Shown: piece by piece, positions 58,501 through 64,000 of the stretch
Numbering within the stretch: the first letter of the stretch is position 1
Layout of the letters: the number at the start of each line of letters is the position of its first letter
Source: Dugong dugon
Lineage: Eukaryota > Chordata > Mammalia > Sirenia > Dugongidae
Assembly: GCA_030035585.1 (NCBI GenBank)
Contig: CM057461.1
Coordinates: forward strand, 1,713,001-1,777,000
Reading direction: 5' to 3'
Length of the DNA stretch: 64,000 nucleotides
Made by a program: the position numbers and the translations under genes
The notes under the pieces: model-generated
The model's input: the letters and a program-made list of their open reading frames with translations, nothing else
Database searches by the model: none
What the model was told of the DNA's origin: nothing

Positions 58501-58655
58501 CTTTCAGACTCCGAGTTCATTCCATGCTAAGATGGAGACTTTGCTAGGACCTGAGGCTCAGCGGTAGGCAGTTCTCACTCACACGCTATGGGCTACAGTT
58601 CATTTTCCTTAGACTCACCTGTGACGGCATCGAAGAATTCCTCCTCACTGTTCAT
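28950..58655 (-). CDS. OSBPL2: Oxysterol-binding protein-related protein 2 (ORP2), all coding exons
   Basis: ORP2 is a cytosolic, lipid-droplet and membrane-associated lipid transfer protein that moves cholesterol and PI(4,5)P2 between membranes and influences triglyceride metabolism; human variants cause deafness (DFNA67). Coding exons, 5' to 3': 58655-58619 (ATG), 58288-58147, 55812-55737, 50011-49877, 48592-48495, 41346-41164, 40341-40234, 39582-39493, 37935-37812, 34068-33940, 33136-33013, 31735-31645, 29052-28950 (TGA). They sum to 1,440 nt (479 residues; human 480) with all junctions in phase and GT-AG. The ORD signature EQVSHHPP is at 41318-41295. The protein lacks a PH domain, as expected for the short ORP2 form. 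It ends FSDCPDIY. No sign of decay. Confidence 0.98.
29890..30200 (+). mobile_element. Older repeat (possibly an LTR fossil) hosting an AfroSINE
   Basis: The sequence GTGATGGTTAGGTTGTGTGG, AACCTGGCTGGGCCATGATT and the repeated ATGTAATGATGTAATTTGG resemble the start of an ERVL-like LTR abundant in elephants, as I recall. The family is uncertain. It is interrupted by the SINE at 29990. Confidence 0.4.
29990..30149 (+). mobile_element. AfroSINE with target-site duplication
   Basis: GCCCTGTTGGCGCAGTGGTT, AAGAGCTCGGCTGCTAATC and GTTCGAACCCACC form the tRNA-like head with A/B-box-like motifs; the tail is TGCTATGAGTCAGAATC then TTGACAGCAATGGGTTT. It is flanked by TAATGATGTAA at 29979-29989 and 30150-30160, a clear 11-bp target-site duplication. 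Confidence 0.93.
30838..31215. repeat. TGGTG/TGACATGG tandem array
   Basis: About 380 bp of (GTGTGGTGTGGCATGACATG)-like units mixing TGGTG pentamers with GACATGG. Unit length varies. On the minus strand it reads through as CHTTPHH-type peptides, which is an artefact of the repeat. Confidence 0.92.
31645..31735 (-). CDS. OSBPL2: OSBPL2 exon 13
   Basis: Encodes DLASREKERLEEKQREARRG then RAREETSWRTR, the charged C-terminal helix. The last part (GRAREETSWRTR) differs clearly from human (ERAKEEAEWQTR as I recall), but frame and length are kept. Confidence 0.94.
31736..33012 (-). other. OSBPL2 intron, mostly unique sequence
   Basis: A short tandem duplication is seen at 31927-31998 (GGTGAGTGC, GGCACGTGTGTGACGGACCG twice). 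I see no repeat family or RNA gene in the rest. Confidence 0.55.
33013..33136 (-). CDS. OSBPL2: OSBPL2 exon 12
   Basis: Encodes MYNFTSFTVSLNELQAGMEE then ILPPTDCRLRPDIRGMENGHM. LPPTDCRLRPD is the conserved ORP C-terminal motif that closes the ORD. Confidence 0.97.
33610..33938 (-). repeat. 64-bp minisatellite abutting the donor of OSBPL2 exon 11
   Basis: Units begin at TGTCCCC (33801, 33865, 33929: exact 64-bp spacing), with older diverged units back to about 33610. The unit contains CCCCACCTGAG, which on the transcribed strand is CTCAG-GTGGGG, a donor-like site. The true exon donor immediately follows the last unit. Confidence 0.9.
33940..34068 (-). CDS. OSBPL2: OSBPL2 exon 11
   Basis: Encodes ETSPEKADSDVADNVPEMQETMQVIPGSRLLWRINTRPPNSAQ, 43 codons in phase 0. 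Minisatellites directly border both sides of the exon. Confidence 0.96.
34080..34600 (+). repeat. GGCTGGTCACGGG minisatellite, G-quadruplex prone
   Basis: About 25 units of 14-36 bp (core GGCTGGTCACGGGAGGGGGG, variants with CAGTCATGGGG) upstream of OSBPL2 exon 11. The + strand has many runs of 4-9 G; the transcript carries the C-rich strand. Confidence 0.92.
34601..36234 (-). other. OSBPL2 intron segment with one AfroSINE
   Basis: Unique sequence apart from the AfroSINE at 35178-35327 and a short A-rich tract at about 35930-35960. Confidence 0.6.
35178..35327 (-). mobile_element. AfroSINE, antisense to +, with 13-bp target-site duplication
   Basis: Reads AAAACCCATTGCCATCGAGT, TGACTCATAGCAACC ... 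AACCACTGTGCCACCAGGGC on +, so the element is on the minus strand. It is flanked by CTGGAGAAAGAAG at 35165-35177 and 35328-35340, a perfect 13-bp duplication. Confidence 0.95.
36235..37720. repeat. 36-bp minisatellite, about 40 copies
   Basis: The unit has core CACTCGTTCACTGTGACAGA followed by CACATCCTGACTCCCT. About 1.48 kb of imperfect units include a recurrent TTTTTCACTG variant and shortened units. It starts about 90 bp from the donor of OSBPL2 exon 10. The unit is a multiple of three, producing spurious open frames. Confidence 0.95.
37812..37935 (-). CDS. OSBPL2: OSBPL2 exon 10
   Basis: Encodes KKKLFMIYGKWTECLWGVDPASYESFKKQERRGEHLKKTKP. Its donor side is followed within about 90 bp by the 36-bp minisatellite. 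Confidence 0.96.
39493..39582 (-). CDS. OSBPL2: OSBPL2 exon 9
   Basis: Encodes TGDKCVLHFKSCGLFGKELH then KVEGHIQDKN, the part of the ORD with the conserved LxFK and VEGxIxD strands. Phases 2 in, 2 out. Confidence 0.96.
40234..40341 (-). CDS. OSBPL2: OSBPL2 exon 8
   Basis: Encodes QNEAYTWTNPTCCVHNVIIGKLWIEQYGTVEILNHR, the ORD beta-barrel core. It carries a Q where human has H (LLKHNEAY versus LLQQNEAY). Confidence 0.96.
41164..41346 (-). CDS. OSBPL2: OSBPL2 exon 7, ORP signature EQVSHHPP
   Basis: Encodes [30 protein letters not shown]...GTITLELLQ. The double histidine of the signature (HHPP) binds the phosphoinositide headgroup in ORPs (family knowledge) and is intact. The codon is split CA/G at the donor. 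Confidence 0.97.
41347..43686 (-). other. OSBPL2 large intron, first part
   Basis: Mostly unique. About 42930-43070 is a small tandem repeat of about 20 bp (GCTGCCCCTCACCCGAGCAG, GAGCCAGCTGCCCCTC). AT-rich unique sequence lies at 41940-42600. Confidence 0.6.
43687..46097 (+). mobile_element. MaLR-like LTR element (fossil), paired LTRs with internal region
   Basis: Two direct LTRs of about 470 bp (43687-44162 and 45631-46097; TGT...ACA ends) flank an internal region that begins ATTTGGTACCGACAGAGTGG and ends with a GGGGGGCC tract, as in mammalian MaLR (ERVL-type, non-autonomous) elements. Five-base flanks CTATG and CCATG look like a target-site duplication. LTR identity is roughly 85-90 percent by eye, suggesting tens of millions of years. 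No coding capacity is evident, as is normal for the family. A reverse-orientation LTR is nested before the 3' LTR. Confidence 0.8.
45110..45623 (-). mobile_element. Solo LTR (fossil) nested in antisense orientation
   Basis: Begins TGTCTTGGTCATTTAG and ends ATTCAATCCGTGACA on +, i.e. an LTR of a related MaLR-like family on the minus strand. It lies between the internal region and the 3' LTR of the 43687-46097 element. No clean target duplication seen. Confidence 0.75.
46220..46545. mobile_element. Interspersed repeat fragment, probably LINE-related
   Basis: The run AACATACACCAATTCAACCA, CATGTACAATTGAGTGACA and TTTGATCCCATATAGATAG resembles a sequence I recall as common in elephant DNA. Class and orientation are uncertain. 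Confidence 0.4.
46958..47435. repeat. About 60-bp minisatellite, 8 copies
   Basis: The unit has core AGCTCCTGGTGTCCTCAGGC then ACATGTACAGTGT and GGACACACTTCTGGGTGGT. Eight units differ mainly at CpG/TpG positions and by short deletions. Confidence 0.93.
47436..48494 (-). other. OSBPL2 intron stretch, nothing firm
   Basis: Mixed sequence between a minisatellite and exon 6. A possible L1 tail (about 48160-48235, ATTTTCACCACAGTAAGATAC) is the only hint of a repeat. Confidence 0.4.
48495..48592 (-). CDS. OSBPL2: OSBPL2 exon 6
   Basis: Encodes SVAAFAVSAVASQWERTGKP then FNPLLGETYELIR. KPFNPLLGETYE is a family-wide ORD motif near the lipid tunnel entrance. Confidence 0.96.
48820..49575. repeat. 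About 60-bp minisatellite with (CA)n and GTCTGTCT blocks
   Basis: About 12-13 units made of CTGCAGGTGGAGACAGTGTC, GGTCTGTCTGTCTCTC and (CA)n. Two units carry expanded (CA)n (about 49285-49312 and 49508-49555). A large block of about 490 bp (beginning GCAGGTGGAGATAATGTCGG, 48819 and 49316) is itself repeated, showing higher-order duplication. Confidence 0.94.
49877..50011 (-). CDS. OSBPL2: OSBPL2 exon 5
   Basis: Encodes ELSKITMPIAFNEPLSFLQR...LIHKASRQAHPLERMQ, 45 codons in phase 0. This is the conserved ORD start (MPxxFNEPLSxLQR) found across OSBP/ORP proteins. Confidence 0.96.
50012..52439 (-). other. OSBPL2 intron part with one AfroSINE
   Basis: Mostly unique sequence; the AfroSINE at 51404-51600 is the only clear element. 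Confidence 0.5.
51404..51600 (+). mobile_element. AfroSINE (GGTGCAAACGG-type subfamily)
   Basis: CCCTGGGTGGTGCAAACAGT, GGCTGCTAACCGAACGG and GGTTCGAGTCCACCCAGAGG head; ACCCTATGGAGCACAG middle; GGGGTTGCCATGAGCTGGAG tail and a T-run. The flanks TAGGGGAAG (51395-51403 and 51602-51610) are a target-site duplication. Confidence 0.92.
52440..52546 (+). mobile_element. Old L1M 3'UTR, left part
   Basis: AAAGTAGGTGATGGTATTGTGG and AGAGACATAAGAAATTTCACA (read in pieces) belong to the L1M 3'UTR. The element resumes at 53393 after an inserted younger L1. Confidence 0.65.
52547..53392 (+). mobile_element. Afrotherian L1 3' end inserted in an older L1
   Basis: A 5'-truncated L1 3'UTR with landmarks AACTGGCATAACGTAGTTTA, TCTTAAAAGCCTGTGAGAGG, GACCAGACTTACTGTCCTGA and a 3' poly(A). 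It is flanked by AAGATGTCTGG (52536-52546) and AAGACGTCTGG (53393-53403), a target-site duplication differing at one CpG-type site. The same family recurs at 62910-64000. Confidence 0.85.
53393..53595 (+). mobile_element. Old L1M 3'UTR, right part
   Basis: Continues the 52440-52546 element (GGAATTTGCTACAAAATGCCA, read in pieces; GATAACTGTGGAAGCTGGTG; GTTTGAAATTTTCCATGGTA). Confidence 0.7.
54370..55385 (+). mobile_element. Old L1M fragment, 3' region
   Basis: AAGAAGAGACATTGCTCCCT, AGTAAACTTACAAGGAATGA and a tail AAAATTACTTCAGAATAAAA match old L1M/L1ME 3' sequence as remembered. Highly diverged, non-coding. Confidence 0.6.
55737..55812 (-). CDS. OSBPL2: OSBPL2 exon 4
   Basis: Encodes TSLPAPMFTRSDFSVWSILKKCIGL, the start of the sterol-binding ORD (lid region). 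It is bounded by TTTGCAG and GTAAGT. A 76-nt exon in a large intron, easily missed. Confidence 0.95.
55813..58146 (-). other. OSBPL2 intron with the 33-bp minisatellite
   Basis: Apart from the array at 56508-56975 I recognise nothing in this 2.3-kb intron. Confidence 0.55.
56508..56975. repeat. 33-bp minisatellite, 14 copies, open in both directions
   Basis: Unit GCGCCACAGATCGTTACTCC followed by AGGAGGGGGAGGG. Fourteen units; inner ones are identical except for CACAG/CACTG and ATCGTT/ATCATT variants arranged in blocks (five CAG-CGT, four CTG-CGT, with CAT forms at the ends). Because 33 is a multiple of three and lacks stops, both strands translate to 11-residue repeats. This is not evidence of a gene. 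Confidence 0.95.
58147..58288 (-). CDS. OSBPL2: OSBPL2 exon 3
   Basis: Encodes GFDSDHSGEFSEANQKVTGG...GKTEARPPQENGVQTHR, the acidic disordered N-terminal region. It is one residue shorter than human at DHSGE (human DNSSGE), which accounts for 479 versus 480 residues. Phases 1 in, 2 out. Confidence 0.95.
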
Positions 58656-58724
58656 CCTTCAGCAGCCTGCTCCTTCTGCGGCCCCTGTGTGGTCTCCTAT
58701 GGGATCATGGCGTCTGAGCTACAT
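58619..58724 (-). CDS. OSBPL2: OSBPL2 exon 2: 5' leader and start codon
   Basis: The acceptor GTGCTCCAG precedes 58724. The exon holds 69 nt of leader and then ATG at 58655-58653 encoding MNSEEEFFDAVTG. The start is supported by match to the human N-terminus (MNGEEEFFDAVTG). The leader contains two tiny upstream ORFs. Confidence 0.9.
58697..58724 (-). promoter_or_regulatory. OSBPL2: Two minimal upstream ORFs in OSBPL2 leader
   Basis: On the minus strand the exon begins ATGTAG (58724-58719), a start codon directly followed by a stop. Eleven bases on lies ATGATCCCATAG (58708-58697), a three-codon uORF. Both end before the main ATG at 58655, so they could reduce or tune translation (inference). 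Confidence 0.6.
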
Positions 58725-59229
58725 CTGGAGCACAGGGAATCTTATCCTTGGCACCTGTTCTTGGTAAAAATCCAAGAGGCACTGGAGGTCTAGAGGGGAA
58801 ATCATTTGGCACACTTAGCACTCAGAAATGTTACGGTTTAGAAACGTTTTTTAAATTCTCCATTCACTGTTCTTGAAATCAATCTCAATTACATCTAAGC
58901 AAAGAAATAAAATTAATGATAACAAATAATTATTTCAAAAATATACCTGAGAGAAAATATACATAACATAAAGGCCAATCAATGAATAATAGATGAATAA
59001 ATAATCGTTATTTGAAGAGGATAAAGCAGATAATTTGGGAAAAGTCACAGAGTGTGGTGTTTTTCACGGCAGAGTTCCCTTACAGGTGTTCAGACACATC
59101 TCAGGAAGTTTTACTGAAAGTCCCTGCAAATCTTTATCCGAGGTGAGAAAGAACGGTTCTAAATAAAGGGAAAACTGTGTTACAATACTGATGTTTCACA
59201 TCCACCAGAAACCGATTTCCAGCTCTAGA

Positions 59230-59601
59230 GGATCGACATCACAGTGTAAGCGAGCTGCTAACAGATACACTGAAGTAAGCCAAAAGAACAAACGGGTCTG
59301 TGCTGGAAGAAGTACAGCCACAATGTTCCTTAGTAGAGAGGACGGCGAGACTACGTCTCACACACTTTGGACGTGTTATCAGGAGGGAACAGTCCCTGGA
59401 GAAGGACATCGTGCTTGGTAAAGTAGAGGGTCAGGAAAAAGAGAAAGATCCTCAACAAGATGGACTGACACAGTGGCTCCAACAATGGGCTCAAGAATAA
59501 CAACGATCGTGAGGAGGGCGCAGGACAGGGTAGTGTTTCACTCTGTTGTGCAGGGTCTCTATGAGTCGGAACCAAATCGACAGCACCTAACAACAACATG
59601 A
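59230..59601 (+). mobile_element. RTE-type LINE 3' end
   Basis: The translation RTARLRLTHFGRVIRREQSL and VEGQEKEKDPQQDGLTQWLQ is the C-terminal tail of an RTE reverse transcriptase ORF. It ends with CTATGAGTCGGAACCAAATC, GACAGCACCTAACAACAACA. 5' truncated. The final 30 bases resemble the AfroSINE tail. Confidence 0.85.
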
Positions 59602-60499
59602 AGAGCAGTGTCTTCTACATGGCATGAGACTGGATCAAAAAGTCAGCCTTGTCCCAAAAGGTTTCACTTTTTCTGAAAATAAGTTGAGTTCACAATATAG
59701 TAGACAAGCCCCAGAGCACTCCGTGTCTGCTCTGAGGTGCTGGAGGAGTGAGGGGAGAAAGGAGGGCACTCCCGAGTAAGAGATGTACCTTTTGTCCTGG
59801 GGGTGGCCACAGTCAGTGCTTGGTGACACCCCCAAAGTGTCTCCACTCTAATGCTCCACCCGCAAAAATGAGGCTAAAATGGCAGCTGCACATACACAAG
59901 CTTCTAAGTTATAGGAGAAGTCAGCGTGAAATCCTCTCTTCCTTCTTTCCCTGAGAGACTCATCAGCGTCCCCCTTCTCTCGCCCACCCCGCAGCCGCCC
60001 CCTGGGAACTGGGCAGCCGCACAGCTCTGAACACACCGGCACAAAGAGACTGGCTCTGCAGGTCACGACTTTGTTCTTCAGATGTCATTATTACTAACTT
60101 GTAACTCCTCTCTCACATCACACACCATCCACAACAACCATCGACCCACTCTGCCCCTTTAAACAGCACAAAGGGACCAGGGCTCCCTGGAGAAGCAGCT
60201 GAAGGAGGGACTGGGACCATCTCACCCCCTCCCAAGCAGAAGGAAGCCATTCAAGACCATGGGGTCACGCCAAGTAAAAACCGCGGTAGACTACAGCACC
60301 ACGAGTCTGTTCAGGTCCATGGTTCACGAAGATACCAAGAAGGAAGTGAACTGGCCACCCCTAGGTGACACCAGGAAACCAAGACATGGTTTTGAAGCTG
60401 GTGATAAAAGGAACCCACCAGGCTTCATCCTGCCTTTCCTAGCCACGCTGCACAGACCACTGCACCACTAAATCCTAGATGAAGGCAATTTCTCTTCAT

Positions 60500-61150
60500 C
60501 GAAGTGCTCCAGCTAATCCGTGAAGAAGGAATGGGCACAGGGCCCCACCAATGTACAACACCGAGGGGTTCATGGACCATCGGCGGCTGCAGCCACCACA
60601 CACATGCAGAAAGAACTCACCGCCACCTCGGGAGCAGTCTTGTGGAGGAAATCAACCACCATCCGGCCCAGCCTCTAGGTTTAACTACAGGAAGCACAAA
60701 GGAACATGCTAGGCTACACACCATGGGGATGCCGTCAGCAGGATCCAGACTCTGGGAAACTCTCCAGGACAAAACCTAGCTTCTTCAACAAATAAATTAC
60801 AAAGGAAACGCAGAGAGAGCGGCCTAGAGAGGCAGAGTGGCAGTTCACTACCTTGACTGAGGAGATGGTTTCACGGGTGCGCACGTCACGGCAGACCATG
60901 TCGTAAACTCTACCTCACGTCATACTGCATCCTGGGGACACAACCAGCAAAATCCAGACAGGACACAACCCACATTCTTTAACAAACAAATTACAAGAAA
61001 GGAAAGAGAAAAAGAGAAGTAGAAGGATATTTCACTACCTTGAGGTGACAGTTTCATGAGGGTCTATGGACATCAAAACGTATCAAATTGGACACTAAAT
61101 ATGCACCGTGTACTGGGTATCAGTAAATCCCTCAAAAAAGCTACTGAAAA
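60500..61150 (+). mobile_element. L1M-like remnant(s)
   Basis: CCAGACTCTGGGAAACTCTCC, read in pieces, plus AACCTAGCTTCTTCAACAAA and similar text at 60945-61020 look like old L1M 3'UTR. Two partial, degenerate copies may be present. Confidence 0.45.
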
Positions 61151-61177
61151 CAAAGGACACAACAACTAACACTTGCG

Positions 61178-61245
61178 GCAGGGCTGGGTGAGGCCCGGAC
61201 AGACGCACGGCCCGGACAGATGCACGGCCCGGACAGACGCACCCA
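61178..61245. repeat. 23-bp tandem repeat, three copies
   Basis: GGCCCGGACAGACGCAC-type units repeat three times, with one TGCAC variant. Confidence 0.85.
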
Positions 61246-61334
61246 CGCAGACGTTTACACAACTGGAAATCTGAACAGACGGACAACGGTAACAAATATG
61301 ATTACTTTCTAAGGTACCATAATAGCATTTTTTT

Positions 61335-61545
61335 AAGGTCTACACACTGAAATATTTATGGGTGGAAATGATATAAAGTCTGGGACTTTCTTGAAATAAA
61401 TGGGCGGGAGTGGGCGGGGATAATTCATGGAACAAGATGAGCCACGAGCGGGTGAATTGCTGAAGCTGGGGAAAGGGCACACGGGGATCATTACAGTGTT
61501 CTGTCTACTTTTCTGCATGTTTAAAGTCTCCCATAATAAAAAGCA
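61335..61545 (+). mobile_element. L1M 3'UTR with AATAAA-like end
   Basis: GGTGAATTGCTGAAGCTGGG, ATCATTACAGTGTTCTGTCT and CCCATAATAAAAAG are typical of an L1MA-L1MD 3' end. Confidence 0.75.
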
Positions 61546-61934
61546 TGGTAAAATGAGACACCACGACACAGCTCCTAGAGTGGCTGAAATCCAAACACCA
61601 CCAATTGCTGACAAGGATGTGAAGCAACAAGAACTCTCACTCATTGCTGGTGCGAATGCAAAATGGAAATGCAAAACTTTGGAGGACAGTCTGGCAGCTT
61701 CTTACAAAACTAAACATAGGTTGACCATATGAGCCAGCAATCACCTCCTAGGCATTTACCCAAATGAGCCGGAAACATACGTCCACATAAAAACCTGCAC
61801 ACACGTTTATAGCTTTACTCATAATTGCCAAAAACTGGAAGCAACCAAGACGTCCTTTAAAAGGTGAACGCGTAAACAAATTCCAGCACATCCATACGAT
61901 GGTGTATTATTCAATGAAGAGAAGACTAAAACAG
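61546..61934 (+). mobile_element. L1M ORF2-end/3'UTR, left part (split by RTE piece)
   Basis: GACAAGGATGTGAAGCAACA, CTCATTGCTGGTGCGAATGC, ACCATATGAGCCAGCAATCA and TGGTGTATTATTCAATGAAG are standard L1 landmarks. The element resumes at 62198. Confidence 0.8.
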
Positions 61935-62197
61935 ACTAGAAAGAAAGCCCTGGTGATCTACTTCCAAAAATTAGCCCGTGGAAACCTCACGGATCACGAC
62001 AGAATATCGTCCAATATAGGGAGGGAAGATGAGCCCCCTAGACTGGAAGTCACTCAAAATACACACTGGCTGCATCGAGGGACTTGAGCATCCCAACAAT
62101 CCTGAGGATGGCACAGGACGGAGCAACGTTTCACTCTGTTTTACACGGGGTCATCATGAGTTGGAGGCACACTGATGGCAACCACCACCAACAATGA
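61935..62197 (+). mobile_element. Internally deleted RTE-derived element inserted in L1
   Basis: The first part (GAAAGCCCTGGTGATCTACT, AGATGAGCCCCCTAGACTGG) matches the 5' region of the elephant RTE as I recall. The second part (CCTGAGGATGGCACAGGACG, GTTTCACTCTGTTTTACACG, TCATCATGAGTTGG) matches the RTE 3' end also seen at 59500-59590. The body is missing, giving a 260-bp non-autonomous form. Confidence 0.65.
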
Positions 62198-62700
62198 GAA
62201 ATGAGCTGGGAAAAGACATGGAGGAACCCTAAGTGCATATTGCTAAGTGAACGAAGCCCGTGAGGAAAAGGCACATGATGTACAATCCCAACCACAGGAC
62301 GTTCTGGAAAAGGTCCGACTATAGAGACCGTGAAAAGATCACTGGTTGCCAGGGGGCCGGGTGAGGGGTGAGTAGGGAAAGTACGGGGCATTTTCAGGAC
62401 AAGGACACTATCCTGTAGGACACTGTAATGGTGGGCCCAGGACATCGCACGTTTGTCAAAACCCACAGGGCTGTGCAACACAAAGCATGGACCCCACTGT
62501 GAACTATGGACTTGAGTTAATAATAATGTATCAATACTGGTTCATCAGTTGTAACAAATGTACCACAGGAACTCTAGATGTTCGTAACAGGAGAAACTCA
62601 GGGCGGGGGGCGCTATACGGGAACGCTGTTGAGAGACTCGATCAAATCCACTGTCAAATATAATCAAATATCTGTTTTCCTGAAACCAACTCTGAGGAGA
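62198..62700 (+). mobile_element. L1M 3'UTR, right part
   Basis: AGACATGGAGGAACCCTAAG, TGGTTGCCAGGGGGCCGGG, AATAATGTATCAATACTGG and TTGTAACAAATGTACCAC follow the usual L1M 3'UTR order and continue 61546-61934. Confidence 0.78.
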
Positions 62701-62909
62701 CAGCACGTCCCTGTTCACGTCTCTGCTGTTCTGACCCCAGCTGCCACGTAGCACTTCATTCCCTGGCCCTGGCCACACCAAGCTAGGGCAGGTCTTACAA
62801 GTTAAAGGAACACTGCCCTTCAGATGGCCAAGGAGGCCCAAGACTCCAGAAGCCAGTTGCAAGTTGGGCGGTCCACGCGACACCCTCACTCCACCTGCAG
62901 AGTACAAAT

Positions 62910-64000
62910 TCAGGGTTCCACACAATGGAATACTACACAATGATAAAGAACAACGATGAAGCTGTGAAACATCACATGGAGGAAGCTGGAGGTCATTATG
63001 CTGAGTGAATTTAGTCAGTCACAGAAGGACAAATATTGTATAAGACCACTATTATAAGAACTCAAGAAAAGGTTTAAACACAGAAGAAAACATTCTTTGA
63101 TGGTTACGGGGGTGGGGAGGGAGGGTGAGGGGTATTCACTAACTAGACAGTAGGTAAGAATTATCTTAGGCGAAGGGAAGGACAGCACACACTACAGGGG
63201 AAGTCAGCACAACTGGACTAAGTCAAAGCTAAGAAGTTTCCTGAATACAAGCAAACACTTTGAGGGACAGAGTAGCAGGGGTAGGGGTCTGGGGACCATG
63301 CCTTCAGGGGACACCTAGGTCAACTGGCATAACAAAGCTTATTAAGAAAATGTTCTGCATCCTATTCTGGTGAGTGGCATCTGGGGTCTTAAAAGCTTGC
63401 AAGTGGCCATCTAAGATGCATCAATTGGTCCCAACCACCTGGTGTAAAGGAGAATGAAGAACACCAAAGACACAAGGAAAGTAGTAGCCCAAGAGACAGA
63501 AAGGGCCACATAAACCAGAGACTTTGTCAATCTGAGACCAGAAGAACTAGATGGTGCCCAGCTACCACCAATGACCGCCCTGACAGGGAACACAACAAAG
63601 AGTCCCTGATGGAGCGGGAGAAAGGTGGGGTACAGAACTCAAATTCTAGTAAGAAGACCAGACTTAACGGTCTGACTGAGGCTGGAGGCACCCCGGAAAC
63701 CATGGCCCCTTGATTCTCTATCAGCCCAGAACTAAAACAATTTCTGAGGCCAACTCTTCAGAGAGGGACTGGACTGGACTGTGGGACATAAAGTGATACT
63801 CGTGAGGAGTGTGCCTCTTAGCTCAAGTAGATACAAGAGACTAAACGGGCAGCTTCTCTCTGGAGGTGAGATGGGAAGGCAAAGAGGGTCAGGAGCTGGT
63901 TGAATGGACATGGGGAATCAGGGGTGGAAAGGAGTGTGCTGTCACGGTACGAGGACAGCAATTAGAGCCACATATCAATGTACCTATAAATTTTTATACA
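62910..64000 (+). mobile_element. Afrotherian L1 3'UTR, runs off the window
   Basis: Same family as 52547-53392: AACTGGCATAACAAAGCTTA, GGGTCTTAAAAGCTTGCAAG, AAGACCAGACTTAACGGTCT. It starts with L1-like GGAATACTACACAATGATAA. No poly(A) before the window end. Confidence 0.75.

Larger units (their letters stand above)
58725..64000 (-). other. OSBPL2 intron 1 (part), LINE-rich
   Basis: Upstream of the exon at 58724 there is no CpG island and no OSBPL2 first exon, so the promoter is beyond the window. It contains RTE, L1M and afrotherian L1 pieces described separately. 58725-59200 and 59602-60450 show nothing I recognise. Confidence 0.7.

Noticed and set aside
59191-59500. Independent small protein genes near 59.3 kb
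   Set aside because: The frames are the C-terminal end of an RTE LINE reverse transcriptase ORF.

Overview
The window is mammalian nuclear DNA, almost certainly from an afrotherian and most likely an elephant or a close paenungulate relative. Two things support this. Three conserved vertebrate genes lie in the order and orientation of human 20q13.33 (OSBPL2, ADRM1, LAMA5), read here from the opposite strand. The interspersed repeats are afrotherian: tRNA-derived AfroSINEs, an RTE-type LINE with the AfroSINE 3' tail, and an L1 3'UTR family that I recognise from elephant. Species identity is inference; the gene identities are secure.

Layout. Bases 1-15,420 (+) hold the 3' half of LAMA5 (laminin alpha-5): 40 coding exons, 1,870 codons in continuous phase, running from the end of the laminin IV-A region through laminin-EGF repeats, the coiled-coil arm and the five LG domains to the stop. 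Its introns are short, very GC-rich and full of minisatellites, many starting right at the splice donor. Bases 15,620-21,600 (-) hold all of ADRM1 (Rpn13, the proteasome ubiquitin receptor). It lies tail to tail with LAMA5, about 230 bp between poly(A) signals, and has a CpG-island promoter. Bases about 22,000-25,200 are intergenic. Bases 25,205-58,724 (-) hold the OSBPL2 (ORP2, oxysterol-binding-protein-related lipid transporter) 3'UTR, all 13 coding exons (479 codons) and the last part of the 5' leader. The rest, to 64,000, is OSBPL2 intron 1; its first exon and promoter are outside the window.

The long OSBPL2 introns carry most repeats: large minisatellites (33, 36, about 60 and 64 bp units), AfroSINEs, old L1M remnants, afrotherian L1 3' ends (one nested in an older L1), two RTE-derived pieces, and a MaLR-like LTR element with paired LTRs and a nested antisense LTR. 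The LTR element is treated as a fossil.

The genes do not form a pathway: LAMA5 is a basement-membrane protein, ADRM1 a proteasome subunit and OSBPL2 a sterol/phosphoinositide transporter. I found no convincing novel protein system. The points most worth a second look are an antioxidant-response-type element in the ADRM1 promoter, a start-stop uORF plus a second short uORF in the OSBPL2 leader, two GC-AG introns in LAMA5, the link between minisatellites and splice donors, and the shared AfroSINE/RTE tail. All exon boundaries were read by eye from splice consensus, phase and remembered human proteins.
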